NCBI RefSeq assembly: GCF_001729765.1
Contig: NZ_CP017181.1
Span: 3,658,001 to 3,722,000 of the forward strand
Source: Enterobacter kobei
Lineage (GTDB): Bacteria; Pseudomonadota; Gammaproteobacteria; Enterobacterales; Enterobacteriaceae
DNA: 64,000 nucleotides
Direction: 5' to 3'
Within the stretch, counting starts at the first letter, position 1, and every line of letters begins with the position of its first letter. This document shows, in pieces, positions 1 to 8,406 of this stretch. The notes under the pieces are model-generated. The model was not told the origin of the DNA. It did not search any database and was given only the letters and a program-made list of their open reading frames with translations. A program made the position numbers and the translations under genes.

Positions 1-588
1 GTGGAGAAGAAACTGCGCTCCGATGCCAGCATTACCCTGTTGGTGAACAATGCCGGAGTCGGTACACATACGCCTTTGTTGTCTAGCGACGTCGATCAAA
101 TGCAGGCGATGATTAATCTTAATGTCGTCGCCCTGACCCGTCTGACTTACAGCGTGGTTCCTGGTTTTGTCGCGCGAGGTGTGGGTGCCATCACCAATAT
201 TTCATCGATTGTCAGCCTTGCGCCGGAACTGCTTAACGGCGTGTACGGCGGCACAAAGGCCTTTGTTCTGGCCTTCAGTCAGTCACTCCATCATGAACTC
301 TCTGAAAAGGGCATTCACATTCAGGCCGTGCTGCCGGGAGCGACAGCAACACCGTTCTGGGACAACGGCGGTTTACCCCTTGAACAACTCGATAAGTCAA
401 TAGTCATGAGTGCTTACGACCTGGTGGATGCGGCGCTGGCGGGTTTTCTTAGCGGGGAACTTGTCACCATCCCCTCACTGCATAACGACGCTTACTGGCA
501 AGCCATGGAGCGGAATCGGCAGGCCATGATCCCGCACCTCTCAAGTAATGTACCCGCCAGCCGTTATCGCACCGGACTGACTCACTAA
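1..588 (+). CDS. SDR-family short-chain dehydrogenase, 5' end outside window
   Basis: The visible 195 residues are the middle and C-terminal part of a Rossmann-fold short-chain dehydrogenase/reductase. Seen: the NNAG motif near residue 16, the catalytic tyrosine-lysine pair in YGGTK near residue 82, and a PG motif after it. The glycine-rich TGxxxGxG nucleotide loop is missing because the gene starts upstream of position 1, so the GTG at position 1 is probably internal. It lies 28 bp ahead of another SDR gene on the same strand, suggesting one operon with that gene and the MFS exporter. The substrate cannot be told from sequence. Confidence 0.85.
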   Translation: MEKKLRSDASITLLVNNAGVGTHTPLLSSDVDQMQAMINLNVVALTRLTYSVVPGFVARGVGAITNISSIVSLAPELLNGVYGGTKAFVLAFSQSLHHELSEKGIHIQAVLPGATATPFWDNGGLPLEQLDKSIVMSAYDLVDAALAGFLSGELVTIPSLHNDAYWQAMERNRQAMIPHLSSNVPASRYRTGLTH

Positions 589-616
589 CATTGTATTTGC
601 CAACAGGAATAACCCT

Positions 617-1378
617 ATGAAACTGACAGGAAACACGATTTTTATCACTGGCGGCACGTCAGGTATTGGCCGCGCAATGGCAGAAAAATTTCATCAACTG
701 GGTAATCAGGTGATCATTTCAGGCCGTCGTAAGGCTCTTCTGGACACGGTCACGGCGGCCAACCCGGGGATGGATTCCGTGGTACTGGATGTCACCGATG
801 CGTCCAGCATTAAATCGGCGGCGAAAGAGGTGCTCTCCCGCTATCCGGCACTGAATGTGGTAATCAATAACGCTGGCATTATGCCCTTCGATAACGCTGC
901 TGCCGAACTGGATGACGATATGGCCACCACCTTACTGAATACCAACCTGTTGGGAACTGTTCGGGTCAGTTCAGCTTTTGTTGAGCAATTGAAACAACAA
1001 CCGGATGCAGTATTGATCAACAACAGTTCGATTCTGGCTTTTTTACCCCTGGTGACGAATGCACTCTACTCAGCCACTAAAGCCGCGATTCATTCTTACA
1101 CCCTGTCGCAGCGTTTTCTACTGCGCGATGCCGGCGTGAAGGTCATTGAAATTTCACCCCCCTGGGTCGATACCGATTTGATCTACAAAAGCGGTGATTC
1201 ACGTGCGATGCCATTAGCCGATTTTATCCAGCAGACCTTTGAAAAACTGGCGACAGATTCCATTGAAGCGATTGTCGACAGTGTGCTGCCAGCCCGTGCG
1301 AATCAGGGTGCTAATGAACACGAGATGGTGAACGCGTTTAATCAGTCAATGGTAGATAACCCAATACCGGTTGCCTGA
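617..1378 (+). CDS. SDR-family oxidoreductase (DltE-like)
   Basis: A complete 253-residue short-chain dehydrogenase. It has the NAD(P)-binding loop TGGTSGIGRA near residue 11, NNAG near residue 85, and the catalytic YSATK near residue 152. The N-terminal pattern resembles the DltE/YvaG-like branch of SDRs. The start ATG at 617 follows an AGGAAT ribosome-binding site. The gene sits between a partial SDR and an MFS exporter on the same strand with short gaps, which points to a co-transcribed redox and export cluster. The substrate is unknown. Confidence 0.88.
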   Translation: MKLTGNTIFITGGTSGIGRAMAEKFHQLGNQVIISGRRKALLDTVTAANPGMDSVVLDVTDASSIKSAAKEVLSRYPALNVVINNAGIMPFDNAAAELDDDMATTLLNTNLLGTVRVSSAFVEQLKQQPDAVLINNSSILAFLPLVTNALYSATKAAIHSYTLSQRFLLRDAGVKVIEISPPWVDTDLIYKSGDSRAMPLADFIQQTFEKLATDSIEAIVDSVLPARANQGANEHEMVNAFNQSMVDNPIPVA

Positions 1379-1417
1379 CCTGCTCTGGGGCAGGCAACTG
1401 CCCCTTCTCTGGAGTTT

Positions 1418-2620
1418 ATGATGCAAAATCACCTGTCAGCATTTCAAAAGCGTGCATTATGGGCGCTTAGCCTGGCCTATTTTATTCAGGCGACTGGTTC
1501 GCTTTCCGTGGCGGGTAGTCTGGTCCCCATTTCCCAGGAATGGGGCATCAGCGACGCTCAAAGTGCCCGCCTGCTCTCCATTTTCGGTCTGACGTTTGCA
1601 CTGGGCGCGCCGCTGGCGCAGGTTATGTTCGGCAAGTTCATGCGCAGAGCACAGGTGCTGGCAGGCATGCTGGTATTTGGGCTGGGAGCCCTGATTTTTG
1701 CCATCGCGCCGGACTACAAAGTACTGGTGGCTTCGCGGATTGTAATGGGTCTGGGTGCCTCCCTGATCGGGCCGGTACTGATTGCGCTCGGTGCAGAGTT
1801 AGTCGCCCCTGAGGAGCGTGGCAGTGCTATTGCCATGATCCTGCTGGGTGTATCTATGGCCAGTATGGTCGGTATTCCGCTGGCGGCATGGCTGGCCACT
1901 GTCTGGGGTGCGCGTATGCTATTCACGCTTATCGCGCTGGTGAGTGTTCTCACTGCAGGTGCCGTTTTTTTGCTGGTACCGGACGTCGTCAAAGGTGTTG
2001 ATATCCGCTTACGCCAGGTCGGTGTGGTGCTAAAAGAGGGCAAATCACTGGCCGCTTTTCTGGTCGTCTTTTTTATCACCTCTGGTGTGTACGATATGTA
2101 CGCCTTTATCTCACCGATGATCCGCGATCGCTGGCAAGGTGATGCATCAGCTATCTCTATCGCTCTGGCTGTTATCGGTGCGGCGGGTATTGTGGGGAAT
2201 CTTTTTGTTGCCCGTGCAGCACGCCACTTCAGCGCGGAACACTTACTGGTTACCGGTCTGATGTTACTGGTGACGGATATGCTGCTCGTCATGCTACTGC
2301 CAGCTCAGCTGTCATTGCTGTATCTCCTGCTGGTCGTCTGGGCCTTTTCCACTGACCTGTTATGGCCCACTCAACAGCGGCGTATTGTGGAGATCTCGAC
2401 CGCAGAAACGCGTGGAATTTCGCTGGCATTAACCAGCGCCTTTATGTTCTGCGGCATTGGGTTTGGATCGGCGGTAGCATCATGGCTTTATCCCCTGTCG
2501 GGTTTTTACGGTGTAATGATAAGCTCAGTAATGTTCCTGCTGCTGGCACTGGCCAGCCTGTGGACCTCTGAGCGGTTACGGGCCCGCTCCGCGGAATATC
2601 AATCAGTCCGCCTGTCATAA
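1418..2620 (+). CDS. MFS transporter, DHA1-type drug exporter family
   Basis: 400 residues with about twelve hydrophobic segments, as expected for a major facilitator superfamily permease. The first half carries the family pattern of glycine-rich helices and a basic loop (GKFMRRAQ) between TM2 and TM3. General resemblance is to the AraJ/YdhP-like drug:H+ antiporter group. The ATG at 1418 is preceded by GGAG three bases upstream; the next codon is also ATG. It lies downstream of two SDR genes and 10 bp upstream of a GlxA-type regulator. It probably exports a compound linked to those enzymes; the specificity is inferred only. Confidence 0.85.
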   Translation: MMQNHLSAFQKRALWALSLAYFIQATGSLSVAGSLVPISQEWGISDAQSARLLSIFGLTFALGAPLAQVMFGKFMRRAQVLAGMLVFGLGALIFAIAPDYKVLVASRIVMGLGASLIGPVLIALGAELVAPEERGSAIAMILLGVSMASMVGIPLAAWLATVWGARMLFTLIALVSVLTAGAVFLLVPDVVKGVDIRLRQVGVVLKEGKSLAAFLVVFFITSGVYDMYAFISPMIRDRWQGDASAISIALAVIGAAGIVGNLFVARAARHFSAEHLLVTGLMLLVTDMLLVMLLPAQLSLLYLLLVVWAFSTDLLWPTQQRRIVEISTAETRGISLALTSAFMFCGIGFGSAVASWLYPLSGFYGVMISSVMFLLLALASLWTSERLRARSAEYQSVRLS

Positions 2621-2630
2621 AGGAGTTCCA

Positions 2631-3566
2631 ATGCACCGTATAGGATTAATCATTGCCGATCATTTTCAGATGCTGGCGCTGTCTACGCTGACGGTATTTG
2701 AGTTTGCCAATCTGGTGGCTGAACATCCGTTTTACCAGCCGGTGGTCTACTCCGAACACGGAGGAACCGTACGTTCTTCTTCGGGTATCGGCGTGGATTC
2801 GACGAAGTTGACTGAGGAAACTCTGGTAGATACCTGGCTGGTAGCAGGCGTGCTTTCACCTGTTGAGGATCCCGCCAGCCCCGGCGTGATTCATTTTCTG
2901 CAAACCACCGCCCGTCAGGCACGCAGGATTGCCGGAGTCTGTACCGGTGCATTTGTGCTGGCACAGGCTGGCCTGCTGGAGCAAAAACGTGCCACCACGC
3001 ACTGGGCACACTCACAGAGCCTGGCATCGCGGCATCCCACGATTCAGCTTGAAGATGATCGTATTTTTATTATTGATGACACTATCTGGACGTCTGCAGG
3101 CATGACCGCGGGGCTGGATATGGCGCTTGGTATGGTGGAGAAAGATCTCGGTGCAGATATTGCCCGTACGGTCGCGCATCGCCTGGTGATGAATCAGCGT
3201 CGCTCCGGCGGTCAGAAACAGCATTCGGAAATGCTTGCTCTGGCACCGCGCTCAGATCGCCTGCAAACGGCGCTGGAATATGCCCGCCACAATCTGCGCA
3301 AAACGCTGACGGTGGAAATGCTTGCCGATGCGGTGCATGTCAGTGCTCGCCAGCTCAGCCGCCTGTTTCGTCAGGAGACAGGCAAATCTCCGGCGAAAGC
3401 AATTGAAGGGCTGCGGCTTGAGGCCGCGCGCTTGATGATTGAGCAAAGCCGCCTGTCACTGGATGCCATTGCCCGCGAGTCCGGTTTTCGCGACAGACGG
3501 CATATGCGGGAGGTGTTTATTCGCGGGTATGGCATTCCACCTCAGTCGCTTCGCGCAGGGCGTTAA
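2631..3566 (+). CDS. GlxA-family AraC-type transcriptional regulator
   Basis: 311 residues with two domains. Residues 1-190 are a DJ-1/PfpI-like amidotransferase fold with the nucleophile-elbow sequence AGVCTGAFVLAQAG around residue 100. Residues about 205-305 are an AraC double helix-turn-helix (FRQETGKSPAKAIEGLRLEAARLMIE, then the second HTH containing SGFRDRRHMREVF, with the closing GIPPQSLR). This arrangement defines GlxA-type regulators. A clear AAAGGAG site precedes the ATG. It is the last gene of the SDR-SDR-MFS operon and is probably its local regulator. Confidence 0.88.
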   Translation: MHRIGLIIADHFQMLALSTLTVFEFANLVAEHPFYQPVVYSEHGGTVRSSSGIGVDSTKLTEETLVDTWLVAGVLSPVEDPASPGVIHFLQTTARQARRIAGVCTGAFVLAQAGLLEQKRATTHWAHSQSLASRHPTIQLEDDRIFIIDDTIWTSAGMTAGLDMALGMVEKDLGADIARTVAHRLVMNQRRSGGQKQHSEMLALAPRSDRLQTALEYARHNLRKTLTVEMLADAVHVSARQLSRLFRQETGKSPAKAIEGLRLEAARLMIEQSRLSLDAIARESGFRDRRHMREVFIRGYGIPPQSLRAGR

Positions 3567-3682
3567 GCCGTACGGCTGTTTTCACTCATCCAGTGAAGGT
3601 GTTAACCAGGTTCATGGGGTTATTTTTCTTTCCCATGAGCGTAGGCTAGCCGCCTGGTTTATCACTGAAAGGACGTTCGAAT

Positions 3683-3974
3683 ATGCACGATAATATTACA
3701 CTTGTTGCCACTATTACCGCCCGGCAGGGCGCACGCGAAAAGGTACTTCTGGCACTTAAAACTGTCGAACACGATGTGCAGGGGGAAACCCGGGTGTTTA
3801 CAGTATCAGTTGTACATGAACCGTGAAAATGATCACCAGTTTATGATGATTGAACGCTGACAGTCAGCCCTGATGCTGGAAAAGCATACCCAGGCAGCAC
3901 CGTTCAACACACTGGTCCACGCAATTGACGGTATGGCCGAGCTGCAGGTTACTTCGCTAATCTCTGCAGTCTAA
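3683..3974 (+). pseudogene. Decayed antibiotic-biosynthesis-type (quinol) monooxygenase
   Basis: The reading frame starts at ATG 3683 (MHDNITLVATITARQGAREK...), the typical N-terminus of a small ABM-fold monooxygenase. Near position 3800 it must shift frame to keep the family pattern LQYQLYMNRENDHQFMMIER. There it meets an in-frame TGA where the family has tryptophan (ER-W). It then continues QSALMLEKHTQAAPFNTLV to a stop at 3974. With one frameshift and one nonsense codon this roughly 95-residue gene is very likely inactive. It lies between two regulators and overlaps the stop of the AraC gene on the other strand. Confidence 0.7.
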
Positions 3975-4948
3975 TTCTCAGCCTGTTGACCGTTAATCTT
4001 ATCCACCTCGGTGGGCTCGTTGCCAGTGATCGTTGTGCTGTACCCACGTTTACGGTGCAGAGCAGGCGTTATGCCCCAGGTTTTTTTGAACGCTTTAGAA
4101 AAAGACGACAGCGACAAAAAACCACACTGTTCGGCTACTCTCTCCGTTGTCAGGTTTTTCTCTTCTGAAAGCAGTCTTGCCGCCAGCACCATACGTAACT
4201 GGTTGAGCCAGACCTGGGGCGTCTGATGATAGCTGTATGAAAAGTGGCGGGCGAAAGTGGCACGGGACAGAAAACAGCGTTTCGCCATCGATTCCATCGT
4301 CCATGGCGACGCAGGATCGGCGATGACGGCCAGTATGGCGGGAGCAAGACGTGTGTCGCTCAGCAGCCGTAACACACCCGCGGGAGGCTCGTGCAACGAC
4401 AGCAAAATACGCAGGATTAGCGCGAGCAACGTATCTGCCAGCCCCTTCACGATACTCGTACTGCCCGGCAAACCGCCAAGACTTTCGCGTACCAGCATAC
4501 CCAGCAGTGTTTCCAGTTCAGGGACATCGTGTTGCTCATCGGCATGGAGATGGATCAGCGTTGTTTCATCGGCGAACATCCAGCGATAACCCGGCCCGAA
4601 ATGAAACTCGCCACACAATACCTCGACCGCAGGCCCCAGTCCTTCCGTCCACACTTCAGTGACGATGCCATTATTGTTGACCTGAGCAGGTACGACCTGC
4701 CCCCAGTCCACCAGACTTTGCAGTAAATGTGGCGATCCGTGCGGGAAAAGAATGATATCACCCGCACGCACGTCGAACGTCTTCCCCCCAACAATCAGCC
4801 GGGTTTCGCCACGAAGAATGACGTGCCAAGGCACAATACCGGCGGCTTGTTGCGGATGGTCGGCATCCCAGCGCCCGGTAAAACGACAGTGAAGATTGAC
4901 GCTACATGTTGGTGCCAGTAAGGAAAGCAAGCGGCTGAGATTGTCCAC
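3971..4948 (-). CDS. AraC-family regulator with N-terminal cupin domain
   Basis: 325 residues. The N-terminal part is a cupin-type effector domain (PWHVILRGETRLIVGG..., then AGDIILFPHGSPHLL). The C-terminal part from about residue 210 is an AraC DNA-binding domain with two helix-turn-helix motifs (CFLSRATFARHF and CGFLSLSSFSKAFKKTWGITPALHRKR). It is divergent from the carboxymuconolactone decarboxylase gene at 5067 and shares a 118-bp intergenic region with it. Such pairs are usually regulator and target, so it probably controls that gene. The ligand is unknown. Confidence 0.88.
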   Translation of the reverse strand: MDNLSRLLSLLAPTCSVNLHCRFTGRWDADHPQQAAGIVPWHVILRGETRLIVGGKTFDVRAGDIILFPHGSPHLLQSLVDWGQVVPAQVNNNGIVTEVWTEGLGPAVEVLCGEFHFGPGYRWMFADETTLIHLHADEQHDVPELETLLGMLVRESLGGLPGSTSIVKGLADTLLALILRILLSLHEPPAGVLRLLSDTRLAPAILAVIADPASPWTMESMAKRCFLSRATFARHFSYSYHQTPQVWLNQLRMVLAARLLSEEKNLTTERVAEQCGFLSLSSFSKAFKKTWGITPALHRKRGYSTTITGNEPTEVDKINGQQAEN

Positions 4949-4983
4949 TCTGACTCCTGAGACGATAAGACAAATAATCGAGA

Positions 4984-5041
4984 CGATACGGCCTGCATGC
5001 CCGCCGGCTGCGCTCTATTATGTGCTCATCGCCGATACGGC
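4984..5041. promoter_or_regulatory. Pair of direct repeats in the AraC/CMD divergent promoter
   Basis: The nonamer CGATACGGC occurs at 4984-4992 and again at 5033-5041, start to start 49 bp apart, in the intergenic region between the divergent cupin-AraC gene and the CMD gene. Directly repeated half-sites are typical for AraC-type regulators, so these could be binding sites of the neighbouring regulator. This is inferred from position only. Confidence 0.35.
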
Positions 5042-5066
5042 GAAACCCTTAAACTGAAAGGAAAAA

Positions 5067-5603
5067 ATGATGAGCCGTTTAACTTCCGTACAACCTGAAA
5101 ATGCCACTGGCACGACAGCAGAACTCTTCAGCGCCATTAAACGGGCGATGGGTAAAGTCCCGAATGCCTACCAGACCATTGGCATCGCCCCCGACATTCT
5201 AGGTCATGCATTGCAACACAACGCCACGCTGGCTAAAAGTCAGTTGAGCAAACAGGAAATTGAAGCCGTTAACCTTGTGGTCAGTGAAGTCTCAGGGTGT
5301 GATTACTGTCTGGCGGCGCATACGTTGACCGGAAAAATGGCAGGTTACAGCGTTGAGCAAATTCAGGCATTACGCCGGGGAGAGTTCCCGGAAGATCCGC
5401 ACATTGATGCACTGGTCAAATTTGTAAAAACGCTGGTGACGACCCGCAACACCTTACCAGAAGAATCCGTCAGTCGTTTTCTGGCAGCAGGCTTTAGCGA
5501 TCGGCAGGTGGTGGAAGTCATCAGTGCAGTCAGTGCGATTCTGTTTACGAATATGATCAACCGTGTGAATGACACCCTGGTGGACTTTCCAAAAGTAAAC
5601 TAA
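5067..5603 (+). CDS. Carboxymuconolactone decarboxylase / AhpD-like peroxidase-related protein
   Basis: 178 residues, all-helical. It has the AhpD-type redox motif CDYCLAAHT near residue 73 (C-x2-C followed by histidine), the signature of peroxidase-related carboxymuconolactone-decarboxylase proteins that reduce peroxides or act as small thiol oxidoreductases. A GAAAGGAAAA site precedes ATG ATG at 5067/5070. It is divergent from the cupin-AraC regulator, the likely controller, and is followed by a stem-loop terminator. The motif makes the fold assignment firm; the actual substrate is not known. Confidence 0.88.
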   Translation: MMSRLTSVQPENATGTTAELFSAIKRAMGKVPNAYQTIGIAPDILGHALQHNATLAKSQLSKQEIEAVNLVVSEVSGCDYCLAAHTLTGKMAGYSVEQIQALRRGEFPEDPHIDALVKFVKTLVTTRNTLPEESVSRFLAAGFSDRQVVEVISAVSAILFTNMINRVNDTLVDFPKVN

Positions 5604-5610
5604 CCCCACA

Positions 5611-5640
5611 TGTGGCAGAAAGGCATCTCTTTCTGCCACA
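5611..5640 (+). terminator. Stem-loop after the CMD gene
   Basis: TGTGGCAGAAAG (5611-5622) and its complement CTTTCTGCCACA (5629-5640) form a 12-bp perfect stem with a 6-nt loop just after the CMD stop codon. There is no strong T-run after it, so termination efficiency is uncertain. Confidence 0.65.
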
Positions 5641-5648
5641 ACAATTAT

Positions 5649-5667
5649 GCTAAATGGACCATTTAGC
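5649..5667. promoter_or_regulatory. 19-bp perfect palindrome and truncated downstream reading frame
   Basis: GCTAAATGGaCCATTTAGC is a perfect inverted repeat of 9+1+9 bases, the form of an operator for a dimeric repressor. A short open frame follows (TTG 5692 to a stop at 5824-5826, 44 codons; no recognised family). It ends inside the Tn3-type terminal repeat at 5822. This suggests that a regulated gene once started here and was cut off, though the frame may be chance. Confidence 0.4.
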
Positions 5668-5821
5668 CTCAGTCGTCAGCGAGAATTGAATTTGAGTAAC
5701 GATAAATTATCTCGTGAACCGACAACAGTTATGGTGATCTATCAAGGTCCGCTCCTCGCTCATAGCTGCCTGTCAACGTGGTCAAGCTCCCTTATCGCAG
5801 ACCAGGGGTATAAAAAATCAC

Positions 5822-5859
5822 CTTAACGTACAATAATTTTCGATATCCAAACTGACCCC
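5822..5859. repeat. Solitary 38-bp Tn3-family terminal inverted repeat
   Basis: Read on the minus strand from 5859, these 38 bases begin GGGGTC and end ACGTTAAG. That length and those ends are the rule for Tn3-family terminal repeats, and the sequence differs from the Tn21-type repeat seen at 9734-9754. Its outer tip touches the first base of the tnpA fragment at 5860, so the parent transposon lay to the left and had inserted into this tnpA. No transposase or resolvase for it is recognisable in 1-5821. Confidence 0.65.
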
Positions 5860-8394
5860 TTGATCGAGCACCTGCGGCGGCAGTCGGTCATTGTGCCCGC
5901 CCTCAACGCCGTCGAGCGGGCGAGCGCCGAAGCGATTACCCGCGCCAACCGGCGTCTCTACGACGCCTTGGCTGAGCCGCTGACGGACGTGCATCGCCGT
6001 CGCCTCGACGATCTGCTCAAGCGCCGCGACAACGGCAAGACGACGTGGCTGGCCTGGCTGCGGCAATCCCCGGTCAAACCGAACTCGCGGCACATGCTGG
6101 AACACATCGAACGCCTCAAGGCGTGGCAGGCGCTCGACCTGCCCTCCGGCATCGAGCGGCTGGTTCACCAGAACCGGCTGCTCAAGATCGCCCGCGAGGG
6201 CGGCCAGATGACGCCCGCCGACCTGGCGAAGTTCGAGCCGCAGCGGCGTTACGCGACCCTGGTGGCGCTCGCCATCGAGGGCATGGCCACCGTCACCGAC
6301 GAAATCATCGACCTGCATGACCGCATCCTGGGCAAGCTGTTCAATGCCGCCAAGAACAAGCATCAGCAGCAGTTCCAGGCATCCGGCAAGGCGATCAATG
6401 CCAAGGTGCGGCTGTTCGGGCGCATCGGCCAGGCGCTGATCGAGGCCAAGCAAGCGGGCCGCGATCCGTTCGCCGCCATCGAGGCCGTCATGTCCTGGGA
6501 TGCTTTCGCCGAGAGCGTCACCGAAGCGCAGCGGCTCGCGCAACCCGAGGACTTCGATTTCCTGCACCGCATCGGCGAGAGCTACGCCACGCTGCGCCGC
6601 TACGCGCCGGAATTTCTCGACGTGCTCAAGTTGCGGGCCGCGCCCGCCGCCAAGGACGTACTCGACGCCATCGAGGTGCTGCGCAGCATGAACAGCGACA
6701 ACGCCCGCAAGGTGCCCACCGACGCGCCGACCGAGTTCATCAAGCCGCGCTGGCAGAAGCTGGTGATGACCGACACCGGCATCGACCGGCGCTACTACGA
6801 ACTGTGCGCGCTGTCGGAGCTGAAGAACGCGCTGCGCTCCGGCGACATCTGGGTGCAAGGCTCGCGCCAGTTCAAGGACTTCGAGGACTACCTGGTGCCG
6901 CCCGCGAAATTCGCCAGCCTCAAGCAGGCCAGCGAATTGCCGCTGGCCGTGGCCACCGATTGCGACCAGTACCTGCATGACCGGCTGACGCTGCTGGAAA
7001 CGCAGCTCGCCACCGTCAACCGCATGGCGCTGGCCAACGAGCTGCCGGACGCCATCATCACGGAGTCGGGCCTGAAGATCACGCCGCTCGATGCGGCGGT
7101 GCCCGATACCGCACAGGCCCTGATCGACCAGACGGCGATGATCCTACCGCACGTCAAGATCACCGAATTGCTGCTGGAGGTAGACGAATGGACGGGCTTC
7201 ACCCGGCACTTCGCCCACCTGAAGTCAGGCGACCTGGCCAAGGACAAAAACCTGTTGCTGACCACGATCCTCGCCGACGCGATCAACCTGGGCCTGACCA
7301 AGATGGCGGAATCGTGCCCCGGCACGACCTACGCCAAGCTGGCCTGGCTGCAAGCCTGGCACATCCGCGACGAAACCTACGGGGCGGCACTGGCCGAGCT
7401 GGTCAACGCGCAGTTCCGACATCCCTTCGCCGGGCATTGGGGCGACGGCACCACGTCATCGTCGGACGGCCAGAACTTCCGCACCGGCAGCAAGGCCGAG
7501 AGCACCGGCCACATCAATCCGAAATACGGCAGCAGCCCAGGGCGGACGTTCTACACCCATATCTCCGACCAGTACGCGCCGTTCCACACCAAGGTCGTGA
7601 ACGTCGGCGTGCGCGACTCGACCTACGTGCTCGACGGCCTGCTGTATCACGAATCCGACCTGCGGATCGAGGAGCACTACACCGACACGGCAGGGTTCAC
7701 GGACCACGTCTTCGCGTTGATGCACCTGCTGGGCTTCCGCTTCGCCCCGCGCATTCGTGACCTGGGCGACACCAAGCTCTACATCCCGAAGGGCGATGCC
7801 ACCTACGAGGCGTTGAAACCGATGATCGGCGGCACGCTCAACATCAAGCACGTCCGCGCCCATTGGGATGAAATCCTGCGGATGGCCACCTCGATCAAGC
7901 AGGGCACGGCGACGGCCTCGCTGATGCTCAGGAAGCTTGGCAGCTACCCGCGCCAGAACGGCCTGGCCGTCGCCCTGCGTGAGCTGGGACGCATCGAGCG
8001 CACACTGTTCATCCTGGACTGGCTGCAAAGCGTCGAGCTGCGCCGCCGCGTGCATGCCGGGCTGAACAAAGGCGAGGCGCGCAACGCGCTGGCCCGCGCC
8101 GTGTTCTTCAACCGCCTGGGGGAAATCCGCGACCGCAGCTTCGAGCAGCAGCGCTACCGGGCCAGCGGCCTCAACCTGGTGACGGCGGCCATCGTGCTAT
8201 GGAACACGGTCTATCTGGAGCGGGCCGCGAACGCCTTGCGTGGCCACGGTCAAGCCGTCGATGACGGCCTGTTGCAGTACCTGTCGCCGCTCGGCTGGGA
8301 GCACATCAACCTGACCGGCGATTACCTCTGGCGCAGCAGCGCCAAGATCGGCGCGGGCAAGTTCAGGCCGCTACGGCCGCTGCAACCGGCTTAG
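5860..8394 (+). pseudogene. tnpA: Tn21-like transposase, 5'-truncated (copy 1)
   Basis: 844 residues matching the central and C-terminal part of Tn21-subgroup TnpA; a full protein has about 988, so the N-terminal DNA-binding part is missing. The DDE catalytic region is intact: [11 protein letters not shown], then [22 protein letters not shown], then [23 protein letters not shown]. The first codon is only a TTG created by the junction with the Tn3-type repeat at 5859, so no native start or promoter exists. It differs from copy 2 by one residue in the shared part (G versus E in FAGHWGDG). Confidence 0.85.
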
Positions 8395-8406
8395 CGTGCT
8401 TTATTT
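8390..8406 (+). repeat. Inner part of the Tn21-like terminal repeat, split by IS
   Basis: The 17 bases CTTAGCGTGCTTTATTT are the inner half of the 38-bp Tn21-type repeat; the remaining 21 bases lie at 9734-9754. The IS5075-type element occupies the gap. The tnpA stop codon lies inside this segment, as is usual for this subgroup. Confidence 0.85.

Noticed and set aside
5818..8055. Long minus-strand reading frames opposite tnpA (386 and 199 residues), repeated opposite the second tnpA copy.
   Set aside because: They mirror the codon bias of the GC-rich tnpA on the other strand and have no family pattern; tnpA matches Tn21-type transposase over its full length.
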